DNA of 64,000 nucleotides from NCBI RefSeq assembly GCF_000422545.1, contig NZ_AULZ01000001.1, positions 124,001-188,000 on the forward strand, written 5' to 3'. The position numbers and the translations under genes are program-made. The notes below the pieces were generated by a model. It searched no databases and was not told where the DNA came from. It saw only the letters and a program-made list of their open reading frames with translations. Shown piece by piece: positions 44,691-54,194 of this stretch. The stretch comes from Desulfocurvibacter africanus subsp. africanus DSM 2603. Lineage in GTDB: Bacteria; Desulfobacterota; Desulfovibrionia; Desulfovibrionales; Desulfovibrionaceae. Each line of letters opens with the position of its first letter. The stretch's first letter is position 1.

Positions 44691-46028
44691 TTAGACGGCC
44701 TTGGTCTTCTTCATGTGCTTGTAGATGATATCGCCAAGGAACATGAGCTTCATGTCCAGGTGATAAGCATGGATGATGTCTTCAAGGCCGCCGTGGCAGT
44801 TGTGGCAGGGCGCGATGACGATCTTGGCGCCCGTGGCCTTGAGCTGCTCAGCCTTGGCCCTATTGCCCTTGACGCGCGTCTCCTTGAAGGGGGGGCCGCA
44901 GTTGATGACGCCGCCGCCTGCCGCGCAGCAAAGGTTGTGCTCGCGGTTCGGAGTCATCTCGATGTAGTTCTTGCAGAAGGCCTTGGCGACCTCGCGGCCC
45001 TGCTCCATGAGACCCCGGCCGCGGATGATGTTGCAGGGATCGTGGAAGGTCACGAGATCCTCGATCTGCGTCTCGACCTGGATGCGGCCCGAGGTGAGCA
45101 GCTCGTGGTAGAACTGCACGCCGTGCACGATCTCTATGGGCGAATCCCTCCAACCCAACCAGCGGTTGCCTACATCGTACACCGAGCGGAAGGCGTGGCC
45201 GCACTCGCCCATGACGATGCGCTTGACGCGCAGGCGCTGGGCTGTTTCGAAGTGCAACCGCTTGAGCCGGCCCATGATCTCGTTGTTGCCAACGAACATG
45301 GCCATGTCCGAGTTGTCCCAGCCCGGCGTGGCCGGGAAGGTGTAGTCCATGCCGGCTTCGTGGAAGATGGCCGCGGCCTGGTAGATGAGCTGCGTGCGGA
45401 ACTTGGGCTCGGGCGCGATGACCGAGTACATGATCTCAGCGCCTTCCTTCTCGAGCGGGATGCGCAGGTCCGGGAACTCGTCGCGAGCTTCGTCTTCCTG
45501 CCACTTGAGCGAGTCGATCCACTCGTCTTCCTTGACCCACATCTGGTTCATGGTCGCGGAATGAGAGTTGGCCGTGTCCTGGATGTACTGGGGAGTGACG
45601 CCCAGACGGTTGCCGATGCGGCGCACGATGCCCATGACATAGGCCGTGTCGATGCCGAAGGGACAGTAGTGCAGGCAGCGGCGGCAGAGGTTGCACTCGG
45701 TGTGCGCGAGCTGCACGGCGTTGCGCACGAACTCGGCGCTGACCTTGCCCTTGCGGCGCACCATCTCCCAAGCCGTCTGGTGCATCTTGGCCACGGGCGA
45801 GTAGCTCGGATCGCGGTCGCGGGACAGGAAGTAATGGCAACCCTCGGCGCACAGGCCGCAACGCACGCAGTCGCGCATGTAGGCCTGGAAGCGGATGGAG
45901 GTTTCCTTGTCGATGACCTCGTTGATGACCTTTTCTATGCGCTCGGGGGTCAGTCTGGCCGCGCCGCGGTCCAGGCCGGCGTCCTCGACCTTGCGCCACT
46001 TGTCCGTCTGAGTGAGCGGTTTCGTCAT
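44691..46028 (-). CDS. tmcB: TmcB, HdrD-like iron-sulfur protein of the Tmc complex
   Basis: The protein is 445 aa from MTKPLTQTD, with AAGGAG nine bases upstream. Two [4Fe-4S] sites, CVRCGLCAEGCHYF (~54) and CNLCRRCLHYCPFG (~110), are followed by two CCG-type cysteine regions (HDPCNIIRGRG, LCCAAGGGVINCG, APCHNCHGGLED). These match the catalytic type of heterodisulfide reductase subunit D. It sits on the cytoplasmic face and exchanges electrons with a thiol/disulfide or soluble partner. It overlaps no gene; tmcC ends 28 bases upstream. Confidence 0.93.
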   Translation of the reverse strand: MTKPLTQTDKWRKVEDAGLDRGAARLTPERIEKVINEVIDKETSIRFQAYMRDCVRCGLCAEGCHYFLSRDRDPSYSPVAKMHQTAWEMVRRKGKVSAEFVRNAVQLAHTECNLCRRCLHYCPFGIDTAYVMGIVRRIGNRLGVTPQYIQDTANSHSATMNQMWVKEDEWIDSLKWQEDEARDEFPDLRIPLEKEGAEIMYSVIAPEPKFRTQLIYQAAAIFHEAGMDYTFPATPGWDNSDMAMFVGNNEIMGRLKRLHFETAQRLRVKRIVMGECGHAFRSVYDVGNRWLGWRDSPIEIVHGVQFYHELLTSGRIQVETQIEDLVTFHDPCNIIRGRGLMEQGREVAKAFCKNYIEMTPNREHNLCCAAGGGVINCGPPFKETRVKGNRAKAEQLKATGAKIVIAPCHNCHGGLEDIIHAYHLDMKLMFLGDIIYKHMKKTKAV

Positions 46029-46056
46029 TGTATGCTTCTCCTTGCTGGCCTGTGGG

Positions 46057-46716
46057 CTACCAGTCCTTGCAGTGGCGCACCGCGCCAAATTCGGAGGCTA
46101 TGTAGCCGCGCATGAACAGGCCGTAGAGCATGTGTTCGGCCCTGGTGAAGGGAATCATGACGAGGAAGGCCTCGCCGGCCAAAATGTGCAGGTACAGCAT
46201 GATCTGATAAGGCCCAAGCTGGTGGTAGGCAAGCACGCCGGACAGGAAGGTCACCAGCACGGTGCCGACCATGAACCAGTCCTGCCAGCCGGTGACGTAG
46301 CGCACCTCGGGCGTGGCCCAGCGTCGCCAGATGAAATAGCCGCAGCAGAGCACCACCACGATGGCCAGGATGTCGGCCACGGCCTCGGGCAGCGTGGGCC
46401 AGGAGATGCCCAGCCACTGGTTGAAGAGCATGACATGGGCCGTGAGAAAGATGGGCACGACGAAAATGAGAATATGGAAGACGAAGGTCACGGCGGTGAG
46501 CACCGGCGTGGTGCGCCAGCGCATGGTGTTGTAGGGCACCAGCCAGTGGGCCATGGAGCGCAGCACGTGCTTCCAGCTCCAGTAGACGAGCACGAACTGG
46601 TCGCGGCGTTTGGCTTCCATGTAGGCGTAGACCAGCCTGTAGACGCTGCCGGCCAGGAAGACCAGGAAACTGATCCACAAGAGCGGGCCGGTGATGAAGT
46701 CGTAGAATGTGTGCAT
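46057..46716 (-). CDS. tmcC: TmcC, membrane cytochrome b subunit
   Basis: The protein is 219 aa with AGGAGG before the ATG. It has five to six membrane helices (LLWISFLVFLAGSVYRLVYA; FVFHILIFVVPIFLTAHVML; VADILAIVVVLCCGYFIW; WFMVGTVLVTFLSGVLAYH) and histidines placed for haem b ligation (AHWL, FHILIF, AHVML, HQLG). It resembles the NarI/DsrM family. It moves electrons between TmcA outside and TmcB inside. The gap to tmcD is nine bases, so it is tightly co-transcribed. Confidence 0.92.
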   Translation of the reverse strand: MHTFYDFITGPLLWISFLVFLAGSVYRLVYAYMEAKRRDQFVLVYWSWKHVLRSMAHWLVPYNTMRWRTTPVLTAVTFVFHILIFVVPIFLTAHVMLFNQWLGISWPTLPEAVADILAIVVVLCCGYFIWRRWATPEVRYVTGWQDWFMVGTVLVTFLSGVLAYHQLGPYQIMLYLHILAGEAFLVMIPFTRAEHMLYGLFMRGYIASEFGAVRHCKDW

Positions 46717-46725
46717 GGCTTCCTC

Positions 46726-47991
46726 CTAGCCCAGGATGTCGCCCAGGGATGCGACCCGGCGCAGGTACTTGCCATCCTTGATGGCCCGGATGAGGATGCG
46801 GTCAGACTCGGGTCCAAAGGTCGGATCCCAGAGCATGTCGAAATCCTCGGAATAGACCTTGCCATCGACGCACAGGCTGTAGCGGCCGCCGCGATCAAGG
46901 CGCACGGCGCAATGCTTGCCGTCGGGCGAGAACTGCGGGGGGAAGGCCCTATCGTAGCCGCCGCACCAGCGCTGGCCGTCGACCATGACCCACCATGCGT
47001 TGTCATCCTTGCCCATGCAGGCGAGGGAGCGGCCATTGGGCGAGAAGGTCAGGTCCATAACCACGCCATTGAAGGATTGCTCCCAAGGCTGGCCATCCAC
47101 GGCCACGGTCCAGTGGCCAAGGCCGGTAGCCACGATGGCCGCCAACCTCTCGCCGCCCGGAGAGAACTTCTGGCTCCAGAGTTGAGTGAAGGGTTTGTCC
47201 CAGAGCTTGCGCCCGTCCTCGCACAGGAACCACTTGCCGCCCATGCGCGCCGGCGCCACAACCCCGCCCGAGGTCGGGTTGAAACAGGGCGCCCAGACGC
47301 TCTGGAAGATCTGCTCCCAGGGCTTGCCGTCCACGGCGATGGTGTACTCGTACTGGCTCAAGCGCACTTCAGCGGCAAGACGGCTGGAGTCGGAGTTGAA
47401 GGCCAGACTCCAGACGCTCACGAAGTTTTGCTCCCAGGCCTCGCCGTCGATGGCGGCGCTGAATACGCCCTTGGCGAAGGTGTCGATGTCGGCCTGGCCA
47501 AGGGACTTGACCTGCACGGCCGCTGCCGAGTGCGAGCCGTCGTCCGAGAGCAGCCAGTTGTTGGCGTTCTCGTACATCTGCTCCCAAGGCTGATCGTCCA
47601 CGGCCATGCCATACTTGCCGTCCAGCTGCACGGCCACGCCGATGGCGCTGCTCTTGGGCGCGAACACGGTGCTCCAGGCGAAGCCGAAGCGCGACTCCCA
47701 GGGCTGGCCGTCGACGGCCACAGTCCACTCGTCCTCGCTCATCACGAGACAGGTCAGCCTGCCATCCGGCGCATGGCGCAGGTACCAAGCCTTTTCGAAC
47801 TCCTGCTCCCAGAACTCGTCATTGACCAGGACCGTGAAACCGGCGTCGGGCTGCTTGACGATACAGGCCACTGATTCACCGTCCGGCGAGGCAATGGGCT
47901 CCTCGCGCCACTCGTAGTCAGCGGCCCTGGCCGAAAGGTCGGCTACGACCCTGCTGCCTGGCTTCCAATCCCAGGCCGAAAAATTGCTCAT
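46726..47991 (-). CDS. tmcD: TmcD, tryptophan-rich beta-propeller-like subunit
   Basis: The protein is 421 aa with AGGAGGT upstream of the ATG. There is no signal peptide or membrane helix. The chain is built from about nine repeats of ~40 residues with the pattern V-x-VDGQPWEQ-x-F-x3-W-x3-FSPDG, for example VAVDGQPWESRFGFAWSTVF and IAVDGKPWEQIFQSVWAPCF. This is the layout of a beta propeller. It is the first gene of the operon, and its role in the Tmc complex is structural or unknown. The repeats account for the high Trp content given in descriptions of TmcD. Confidence 0.9.
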   Translation of the reverse strand: MSNFSAWDWKPGSRVVADLSARAADYEWREEPIASPDGESVACIVKQPDAGFTVLVNDEFWEQEFEKAWYLRHAPDGRLTCLVMSEDEWTVAVDGQPWESRFGFAWSTVFAPKSSAIGVAVQLDGKYGMAVDDQPWEQMYENANNWLLSDDGSHSAAAVQVKSLGQADIDTFAKGVFSAAIDGEAWEQNFVSVWSLAFNSDSSRLAAEVRLSQYEYTIAVDGKPWEQIFQSVWAPCFNPTSGGVVAPARMGGKWFLCEDGRKLWDKPFTQLWSQKFSPGGERLAAIVATGLGHWTVAVDGQPWEQSFNGVVMDLTFSPNGRSLACMGKDDNAWWVMVDGQRWCGGYDRAFPPQFSPDGKHCAVRLDRGGRYSLCVDGKVYSEDFDMLWDPTFGPESDRILIRAIKDGKYLRRVASLGDILG

Positions 47992-48459
47992 GCGCTACCT
48001 CCTGCCGGCAATGGGCGTCAGATAAAAGGACTCCCTCGCAACGACTCTAACAGCATCCTTCATAAAAAACTCAATAAGTCAAGGAGGAAGGAGTAAAACT
48101 GATTCGGACGCGCTCCGGCGTGATATCGAGTAGAATTGTCCCAAGCCGTTTTGGCCAAGTGTTGAAAAATCCTCTATCATGATCATGTTTAAAAATCATT
48201 GGCATATTTAATATAATTTATCTATCAATTCGATGTCAAAAATTTAATTTAATAATACATATGGTTATAAAACAAAAAGACCCTCAACTTGATTGTCCAA
48301 TCAACCAGCCGCCAAGCTCTCGCTGTCTGCAAACCCGCGCCAGTTTTGCATTCTGCGCTTTTAGCATTAAGCATTGCCCCAACTGCCAGTGTATAGAGCC
48401 ATTCGATACCTGAAAATTCAACCTGGCTGCCCGTCGGGCGAAGGATTCTGGAACAAGCG
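47992..48459. other. AT-rich divergent promoter region of tmcD and the ABC exporter
   Basis: About 470 bp with low GC at 48140-48290, unlike its neighbours. It must hold the promoters for both directions. No sigma-54 motif or convincing palindrome was found, and no ORF with a ribosome binding site. Confidence 0.5.
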
Positions 48460-50361
48460 ATGCCCCATACTCAAGCAAGTGGAACAAAAACCAAAACCGA
48501 GGCTGCTGTCGGCCTCGAGGCAGGCGCCACGGCCTTGCCTGATTCTCTTGCCTCCGAGGCAGCTTTGGGTCGCCATCTGTGGCGGCTCGTGCCCTTCGCA
48601 CGTCCTTACACCAAGCGTATCCTCACGGGTCTGGCAACCAACGCCATGGCCCGCCTGTTTGATCTTCTACCGCTGGTCCTCGTGGGCCAAGTGGTGGACC
48701 TCATCACTCCCGGAGCCAACGGCCTGGCCCTGGCCGCGACCGAACCGCACCTGTTCTGGGTCTACGGCCTGGCCGTACTCGGGGGGTTTCTGGGCTTGGC
48801 GCTATGCCAATCCGCCAGCGACTATGCCCTCGACTCCATGGCCCAGATGGTGCGCCATGACATCCGCGGCCGGCTGTACGAGCATATCCAGCGGCTGGAC
48901 GTAGCCTTCTTCGAGGAACGCCAGACAGGCGACATCATGTCCGTGGTCTCCTCGGATGTTGACACCCTGGAAAATTTCTTCGCCGACGTATCCACTTCGA
49001 TAGTGCGCCTGGTCATCACCTTCACCGGCACCTACGCGGTGCTGTTCTGGCTGGACTGGCGACTGGCGCTGCTGCTGCTCGCCCCTCTGCCCTTCGCGGT
49101 CGCGGCCGTGCGCTTCTTCGCCAAGCGCGTGCAGCCTCGCTACCGCCAAGCCCGTCGCGCCGTGGCCGCCATCAACTCGATCATCGAGAACAACCTGCAG
49201 GGCATAGGCGTGATCCAGGCCTACACGGCCGAGGGCCCGCAGGCCGAGCGCGTTCTGGCCCAATCCGCCGAGTACCGCGACGCGGCCATTCACGCGGCGG
49301 CCGAACGAGCGCGCTTCCTGCCGATCATCTACGTGCTTGCCGGCCTGTCCTTCGGAACGCTCATCGCCCTGGGCGGCTGGCTGACCTTCACGGACCAAGG
49401 GCCCAGCGTGGGCGATTTCACGTCCTTCATCCTGCTGGCCATGCGTCTGGTGCTGCCCTTGTTCGTCTTCGGCATGCTCATCAACCAGATCCAGCGCTCC
49501 GAAGCCGCAGCCCAGCGCATCATGGAGCTGTTGGACACGGAGCCCGCCATCCGCGACCGGCCCGACGCCAAGCCCCTGGCCGAGCGTCCGTCCTGCGTGG
49601 AGTTCCGCGACGTGCGCTTCGACTACAAGGGCCGCGAACAGATCATAAACGGCGTGGGCTTCGCCTTGGGGACAGGACGCCTGATCGGCGTGGTAGGTCC
49701 CACGGGCGCGGGCAAGTCCACGCTGGTCAAGCTTCTCCTGCGCTACTACGAACCGGACTCGGGCCAGATACTGGTGGATGGCTTGCCCTTGACCGGCCTG
49801 GCTCTGGAGAGCTTCCGCCGCTATGTGGGCTATGTATCCCAGGACCCATTCCTGTTCTTTGGCCCGGTGCTGGACAATATCCGTCTCGGCTCGCCCGAGG
49901 CGTCCGACGAGGACGTGCGCCATGCGACCGAAGTTGCCGGAGCCGACGAGTTCATTCAGGGTCTGCCCCAAGGCTATCAGACCCTGGTGGGCGAGCGGGG
50001 CCTGAAACTATCCGGCGGTCAGCGCCAGCGTATCTCCCTTGCCCGCGCCATTCTGCGCGATCCGGCCATCCTGCTGCTGGACGAGGCCACGGCCAGCGTG
50101 GACACGCGCACCGAAGAGATCATCCAGCGCAACATGGACCGCTTGCGGGCAGGCCGCATGATCCTGGCCGTGGCGCACAGGCTGTCCACGGTACGCAACG
50201 CGGACGAGATACTGGTGCTCGTGGATGGCCTGGTCGTGGAACGCGGAAGGCATGAGGAACTGGTGCGGAAAGGCGGGGTTTATGCGGGTCTGTGGAGCGT
50301 GCAGAGCGGAGAAGGCGCGCCAGTCTCGTCTGTAGCGCAAACCGCTGACCAGGAAGCTTGA
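48460..50361 (+). CDS. ABC exporter, fused permease and ATPase (MsbA/LmrA type)
   Basis: The protein is 633 aa. The N-terminal ~340 residues hold six membrane helices (type I exporter fold) with the coupling segment DVAFFEERQTGDIMSVVSSD. The ATPase half has Walker A GPTGAGKST, Q loop YVSQDPFLFFG, signature LSGGQRQRISLARAIL, Walker B ILLLDEATASVD and switch His in AVAHRLST. It would work as a homodimer to export a lipid, peptide or drug; the substrate cannot be told. The start is not backed by a good Shine-Dalgarno. It stands alone. Confidence 0.9.
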   Translation: MPHTQASGTKTKTEAAVGLEAGATALPDSLASEAALGRHLWRLVPFARPYTKRILTGLATNAMARLFDLLPLVLVGQVVDLITPGANGLALAATEPHLFWVYGLAVLGGFLGLALCQSASDYALDSMAQMVRHDIRGRLYEHIQRLDVAFFEERQTGDIMSVVSSDVDTLENFFADVSTSIVRLVITFTGTYAVLFWLDWRLALLLLAPLPFAVAAVRFFAKRVQPRYRQARRAVAAINSIIENNLQGIGVIQAYTAEGPQAERVLAQSAEYRDAAIHAAAERARFLPIIYVLAGLSFGTLIALGGWLTFTDQGPSVGDFTSFILLAMRLVLPLFVFGMLINQIQRSEAAAQRIMELLDTEPAIRDRPDAKPLAERPSCVEFRDVRFDYKGREQIINGVGFALGTGRLIGVVGPTGAGKSTLVKLLLRYYEPDSGQILVDGLPLTGLALESFRRYVGYVSQDPFLFFGPVLDNIRLGSPEASDEDVRHATEVAGADEFIQGLPQGYQTLVGERGLKLSGGQRQRISLARAILRDPAILLLDEATASVDTRTEEIIQRNMDRLRAGRMILAVAHRLSTVRNADEILVLVDGLVVERGRHEELVRKGGVYAGLWSVQSGEGAPVSSVAQTADQEA

Positions 50362-50407
50362 TAGCTCCTGAGAGCCGTTTGAAGTTTGCAGATAAGAAAA
50401 TAAGAGT

Positions 50408-50428
50408 GCAGGGAAATCATTTCCCTGC
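50408..50428 (+). terminator. hairpin after the ABC exporter gene
   Basis: GCAGGGAAAT/ATTTCCCTGC with a minimal loop, 47 bases past the stop, no U run. Confidence 0.5.
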
Positions 50429-50610
50429 CGGGAGTGGGTCTGGGAGAGGGCAGCGCCCTCACCCAGTTCACATCCAAAATGCGCAAGATGGATCGCCTTG
50501 CGAGCAAATGCGCGGGGCGAGGCCGCACCGGCCATGCTGCGCGGAATCCGGGCAAGTTAACTTCCGCCCCGGTTTCCAGGACCAAAGGGCATCGGCGTTC
50601 CCGGGGTCGG

Positions 50611-51825
50611 CTACGGTTCCCCAGCCTTGCCAAGCTTTCCCAGGTCCAATGTCAGCAGCCTCGAGTCGCGCAGCACGGTCAGAGTCAGGGGCTTGCCGGC
50701 CTTGTGCGCCTCCACGCCTGCCTTGTGCAGGTCCCACAGGCTGGTCACGGGCGTTGCGCCGGCCATGGTGATGACATCGCCGACCTGCAGGCCCGCGTTT
50801 CCTGCCCGGGAATCGTCATCCACGTCCATGACTATGACGCGCTGACCTTCTTCTTGAAGGACCATGCCCATGGAGCTGCGGTGCGTGGCCGGACAATAAT
50901 AGAAGACATCCGCGCCTTCGCGGGGCTCCTTGCCGCGCCAGGGCAGCACTAGCAGGATCTTCGCGCCTGGATCGTAGGTCCGCAGACGGTGGGCGATGCC
51001 CCAGCCGAACTCCACATGGCCCGCGCCGGCCACGATGGCCACTGGCCGCGCGAAGTTCCTGCGCGCTTCCACGGCCTGCTCGGCCATCTTGCTGTCCCAC
51101 AGGGATTGGATAAGGAAGAAGCGCTCATGACGCAGCCCGGCTTCCAGTTTGTCCATGTCCTCGCCGGAGCTGTGCTGCGTAAAGACATCCTCCAGAACCT
51201 TGGCCTGCTCCGCCGGCGGCGGCACGATACTCTCGGGCAACAGAATGGTCTCTTCGGGGCTCAGGGAATTCAGGCCTTCCGCGCTGACCTGCGCGATGAT
51301 CGTCTGAGGCAGGTTGAGAGCCGCCATGGGCAGCTTATGTTCCTTGGCAGCCAGAAAAATGGGCTCGTAGAGATCGAAGCCGTAGCCCCAGGCCTTCTGC
51401 CAGTCCAATCGCTCTTCCACCACCTGGGCGTCGAGAATGTCGTCGGCGAACTCGTCCAGGATATCCTGGCGCGTTACGTCGACCATCTCAAGACCAACGA
51501 CGGGACCGGAGCCTTGAGCGGCCATGGCCCGGATAAGCGCGGCCTGGGAGATGTGGTCACAGCGGCTGCCGTGGCTTTCGCCAAGCAGGATGTAGTCATG
51601 CTTGGCGGCCAGTTCGGCGAATGCCTTGTGCGTGATGCGCTGGCCCTTGGCGTTGAACAGGCTGCCTGGTTCAGTGCCCGCGGGCGGGACGGCCTGACGG
51701 CCCTTGGATGCGGAAGGAGCGACCGGAGTCGGCGCGCGGCCCGGCCCGGCCGCGCATGACGCGAGCCAGGCCAGGGACACGGCGATTATGAACAGTCGAA
51801 CGATGGGTCTTACGGCTAATCCCAC
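50611..51825 (-). CDS. ChaN-like lipoprotein with C-terminal PDZ domain
   Basis: The protein is 404 aa with a GTG start at 51825 inside the end of the upstream gene (10-base overlap). The signal ends in lipobox LASC (Cys24). Residues ~70-300 match ChaN (Tiki/haem-binding uptake fold): YILLGESHGSRCDH, GLEMVDVTRQDILDEF, and PVAIVAGAGHVEFGWGIAHR. A PDZ domain follows (~310-400, GNAGLQVGDVITMAGATPVT). ChaN proteins are tied to haem or iron uptake, and the fold is shared with metal-dependent peptidases. It is coupled to the adjacent AMP-ligase gene. Confidence 0.85.
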   Translation of the reverse strand: MGLAVRPIVRLFIIAVSLAWLASCAAGPGRAPTPVAPSASKGRQAVPPAGTEPGSLFNAKGQRITHKAFAELAAKHDYILLGESHGSRCDHISQAALIRAMAAQGSGPVVGLEMVDVTRQDILDEFADDILDAQVVEERLDWQKAWGYGFDLYEPIFLAAKEHKLPMAALNLPQTIIAQVSAEGLNSLSPEETILLPESIVPPPAEQAKVLEDVFTQHSSGEDMDKLEAGLRHERFFLIQSLWDSKMAEQAVEARRNFARPVAIVAGAGHVEFGWGIAHRLRTYDPGAKILLVLPWRGKEPREGADVFYYCPATHRSSMGMVLQEEGQRVIVMDVDDDSRAGNAGLQVGDVITMAGATPVTSLWDLHKAGVEAHKAGKPLTLTVLRDSRLLTLDLGKLGKAGEP

Positions 51826-53081
51826 TTACGCTTGTCCTCGATGGGACGGATCTGCGGCGGCAGCGAACCGGGAGCCAGGATCTTCAGTTCTGGGCGGAGC
51901 TTGATCTTCTCCCGGAAGGTATGCAGCAGCTCGTCCTGACGCTTGAAGTTGGAAGCCTCGATATAAAGTTCCATCTCGTCGATGCCTTCGGGGTTGGTAA
52001 CCACGATCTGCCAGCGTTTGATTTCCTCGTAGGTGGACATGACCTGCTCGACCTGGTGCGGGTACACGAACATGCCCTTGATGCGAGCCGTGGTGTCCAC
52101 GCGGCCGACGATGGTGCCCAGCCGCGGCGTGAAGCGGCCGCAGGCGCACGGGGCACGATCGATGTAGGACAGGTCGCCGGTGGCCAGGCGGATCAGAGGG
52201 TAGGTCTTGTTGAAGGCCGTGACCACGATCTCGCCCACTTCGCCGTCCTTGAGCGGAATGCCCGTGTCGGGATGGCAGATTTCCACGAAGGCGCGGTTGG
52301 AGATGTGCAGGCCGGTCTTGTGGAAGCACTCGTAGCCGATGCAGCCCACGTCGGCCGTGCCGTAGCCCTGGCGCATGATGCAGTCGAACTTCTTCTCCAC
52401 CTGCGAGCGCATCTTCTCGGAGAACTTCTCGCCCGTGACGAAGGCCACTTCCATGAAGAGGTCCTTGCGCAGGTTGAGGCCCATCTCCTCGGCCTTCTGC
52501 GCCAGGTGCAGCAGGTAGCTGGGCGTGCCGATGTAGCCCGTCACGCGCAGCTTCTGCATGATGTCGAGCTGGCTGTTCGTATTGCCGGGACCGGCCGGGA
52601 TCACGGCGCAGCCCAGGTTCTTGAGCGGCTCCTCGAACATGAGGCCGGCCGGGGCCAGATGGTAGTTGAAAGTGATCTGGGCCACGTCGCCGGAACGGAA
52701 GCCGCAGGCGTAGAAGCCCTCGGTCCAGCCCCAGTAGTCGTCGGCGCGGTCTTCCGGATCGAAGATGGGGCCGGGCGACAAGAACACGCGGCGCAACTCG
52801 CCCAGGTCCTTGGTCAACAGGCCTCCGAGGCGCGGGCCCATGGACTGCAGGAAGATGAGTTCCTTCTTCTTGAGGATGGGGATGTGCTTGAGGTCGGACA
52901 GGTTCTTGAACTTGTCCACGTGGAACTGGGCGCGGTCGAAGCGCTTCTTCACATCCTCGGAATAACGGTAGGCATACGAGAGCAGCTCCTTGAGCTGGAT
53001 GAGCGAGTACTGGTTGCGCTCGCTTCCGTCGAGGACCTCCCGGCGCGAATATATGCCTTCTGTGCGATCTTTGCGGGTCAT
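51816..53081 (-). CDS. phenylacetate-CoA-ligase-like AMP-forming enzyme
   Basis: The protein is 421 aa, typical of the PaaK family. Motifs: GYIGTPSYLLHLAQ, MRQGYGTADVGCIGYEC, GEVGEIVVTAFNKTYPLIRLATGD, and the C-terminal AMP-binding lid VDTTARIKGMFVYPHQVEQV. It adenylates an aryl or other carboxylic acid and joins it to CoA. Desulfovibrio genomes carry several such ligases, and the substrate here is not known. A zinc-type cysteine set (APCACGRFTPRLG) is present, as in other PaaK-like enzymes. The gene overlaps the ChaN-like gene. Confidence 0.9.
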   Translation of the reverse strand: MTRKDRTEGIYSRREVLDGSERNQYSLIQLKELLSYAYRYSEDVKKRFDRAQFHVDKFKNLSDLKHIPILKKKELIFLQSMGPRLGGLLTKDLGELRRVFLSPGPIFDPEDRADDYWGWTEGFYACGFRSGDVAQITFNYHLAPAGLMFEEPLKNLGCAVIPAGPGNTNSQLDIMQKLRVTGYIGTPSYLLHLAQKAEEMGLNLRKDLFMEVAFVTGEKFSEKMRSQVEKKFDCIMRQGYGTADVGCIGYECFHKTGLHISNRAFVEICHPDTGIPLKDGEVGEIVVTAFNKTYPLIRLATGDLSYIDRAPCACGRFTPRLGTIVGRVDTTARIKGMFVYPHQVEQVMSTYEEIKRWQIVVTNPEGIDEMELYIEASNFKRQDELLHTFREKIKLRPELKILAPGSLPPQIRPIEDKRKWD

Positions 53082-53206
53082 GTATGTCCGCCCTCTGAAT
53101 CTATGCGGGTAGTTTGGTTATGATGCCGTCAATCTTTAAAGACTGTTCAGAAAAAAAGCAAGCCCCTGCCACGATTCGTGAAATATTACACCACGATATC
53201 CAGAAA

Positions 53207-54112
53207 TTACCCCAAACCGCGGCTGTCTTCCAACTCCTCGGCCACGTCCGTGCACTCCTGCGCGCAGGCTTCACCTTGGCTTTCCGTCTCGGGATCGCTC
53301 TCCGTAGCAACGCAATCCGGGGAATCCGTATCAACCAAATCCACGGCAGGCTCCTGCACGCGGGCGAACACGAGGAAGCCCGTGTGGGCCACCATGCGGT
53401 CGTCGGGCCGCAGCCGCTCGGCAACGGGCTTGTAACGCCGCAGGAATATTTCCAGCATCTCGATGTCGGCGAAGGGACCGGCTTCCAGGGCGGCGATCAG
53501 GGCGCTGACCTGGTTGGTGGTGGGCACAAGGAAGCCTACGGGCGCGCCGGGCTTGACGGCTTCGGGAATGCGTCCCACGTAGTCCTCGGGCGTGCGCACG
53601 TCCAGAAACAGCGCGTCCGCGTCCGTGCAGCCGAAACCCTCGGCGATGTCCTTCTCAACATGCGTCACGCGGCCGTCGTCCAACCCGGCCCAGGCCAGGT
53701 TACGCGCGTTGAGCTTGAGGAACTCGGGCCGGCGCTCGTGGGTGTAGACCTTGCCTTGCGGTCCCACGAACCAGGCCAGGGCCACGGTCAGGCTGCCCGA
53801 GCCGCAGCCCGCTTCGACCACGGTCACGCCCGGCCCGATGCCGAGCTTCATGACGAGATAGCCTATTTCCTTGGGGTATATGATCTGGGTCTGGCGCTTC
53901 ACGCCTTTGACCAAATCATACAGGGTGGGCTTCATGATGCGATAAGACCGACCCATATGCGTCCTGGCCGTGTGGCCGAAGCCCGCCTCGGCCACCGCTG
54001 CCATGGGTAAAATGCCATCCTGCGTGTGCAGTTTGTCGTCGGGAGCCAGCTTGCGCAGGTAGCGCTTGCCTTTGGGACTTACAAGCAGTACCAATTCGCC
54101 AGGCTTTAACAT
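53207..54112 (-). CDS. trmI: tRNA (adenine-58-N1)-methyltransferase, TrmI type
   Basis: The protein is 301 aa. It has the N-terminal beta domain (MLKPGELVLLVSPKGKRYLR), the family signature RTHMGRSYRIMKPTLYDLV, Rossmann motif I VVEAGCGSGSLTVALA, and the acidic motif ADALFLDVRTPEDYVG. It methylates A58 in the T loop of tRNAs with S-adenosylmethionine. The last ~40 residues are an acidic, low-complexity tail that the family normally lacks. It is divergent from the radical SAM gene. Confidence 0.9.
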   Translation of the reverse strand: MLKPGELVLLVSPKGKRYLRKLAPDDKLHTQDGILPMAAVAEAGFGHTARTHMGRSYRIMKPTLYDLVKGVKRQTQIIYPKEIGYLVMKLGIGPGVTVVEAGCGSGSLTVALAWFVGPQGKVYTHERRPEFLKLNARNLAWAGLDDGRVTHVEKDIAEGFGCTDADALFLDVRTPEDYVGRIPEAVKPGAPVGFLVPTTNQVSALIAALEAGPFADIEMLEIFLRRYKPVAERLRPDDRMVAHTGFLVFARVQEPAVDLVDTDSPDCVATESDPETESQGEACAQECTDVAEELEDSRGLG

Positions 54113-54194
54113 GGATAACCTCCGGGAAGCTGTAGTCTGGTAGTCGTGGCCGCGGCTCCTGTCAAGAATCTATAGTTGGCATAGAAATCCCTCG

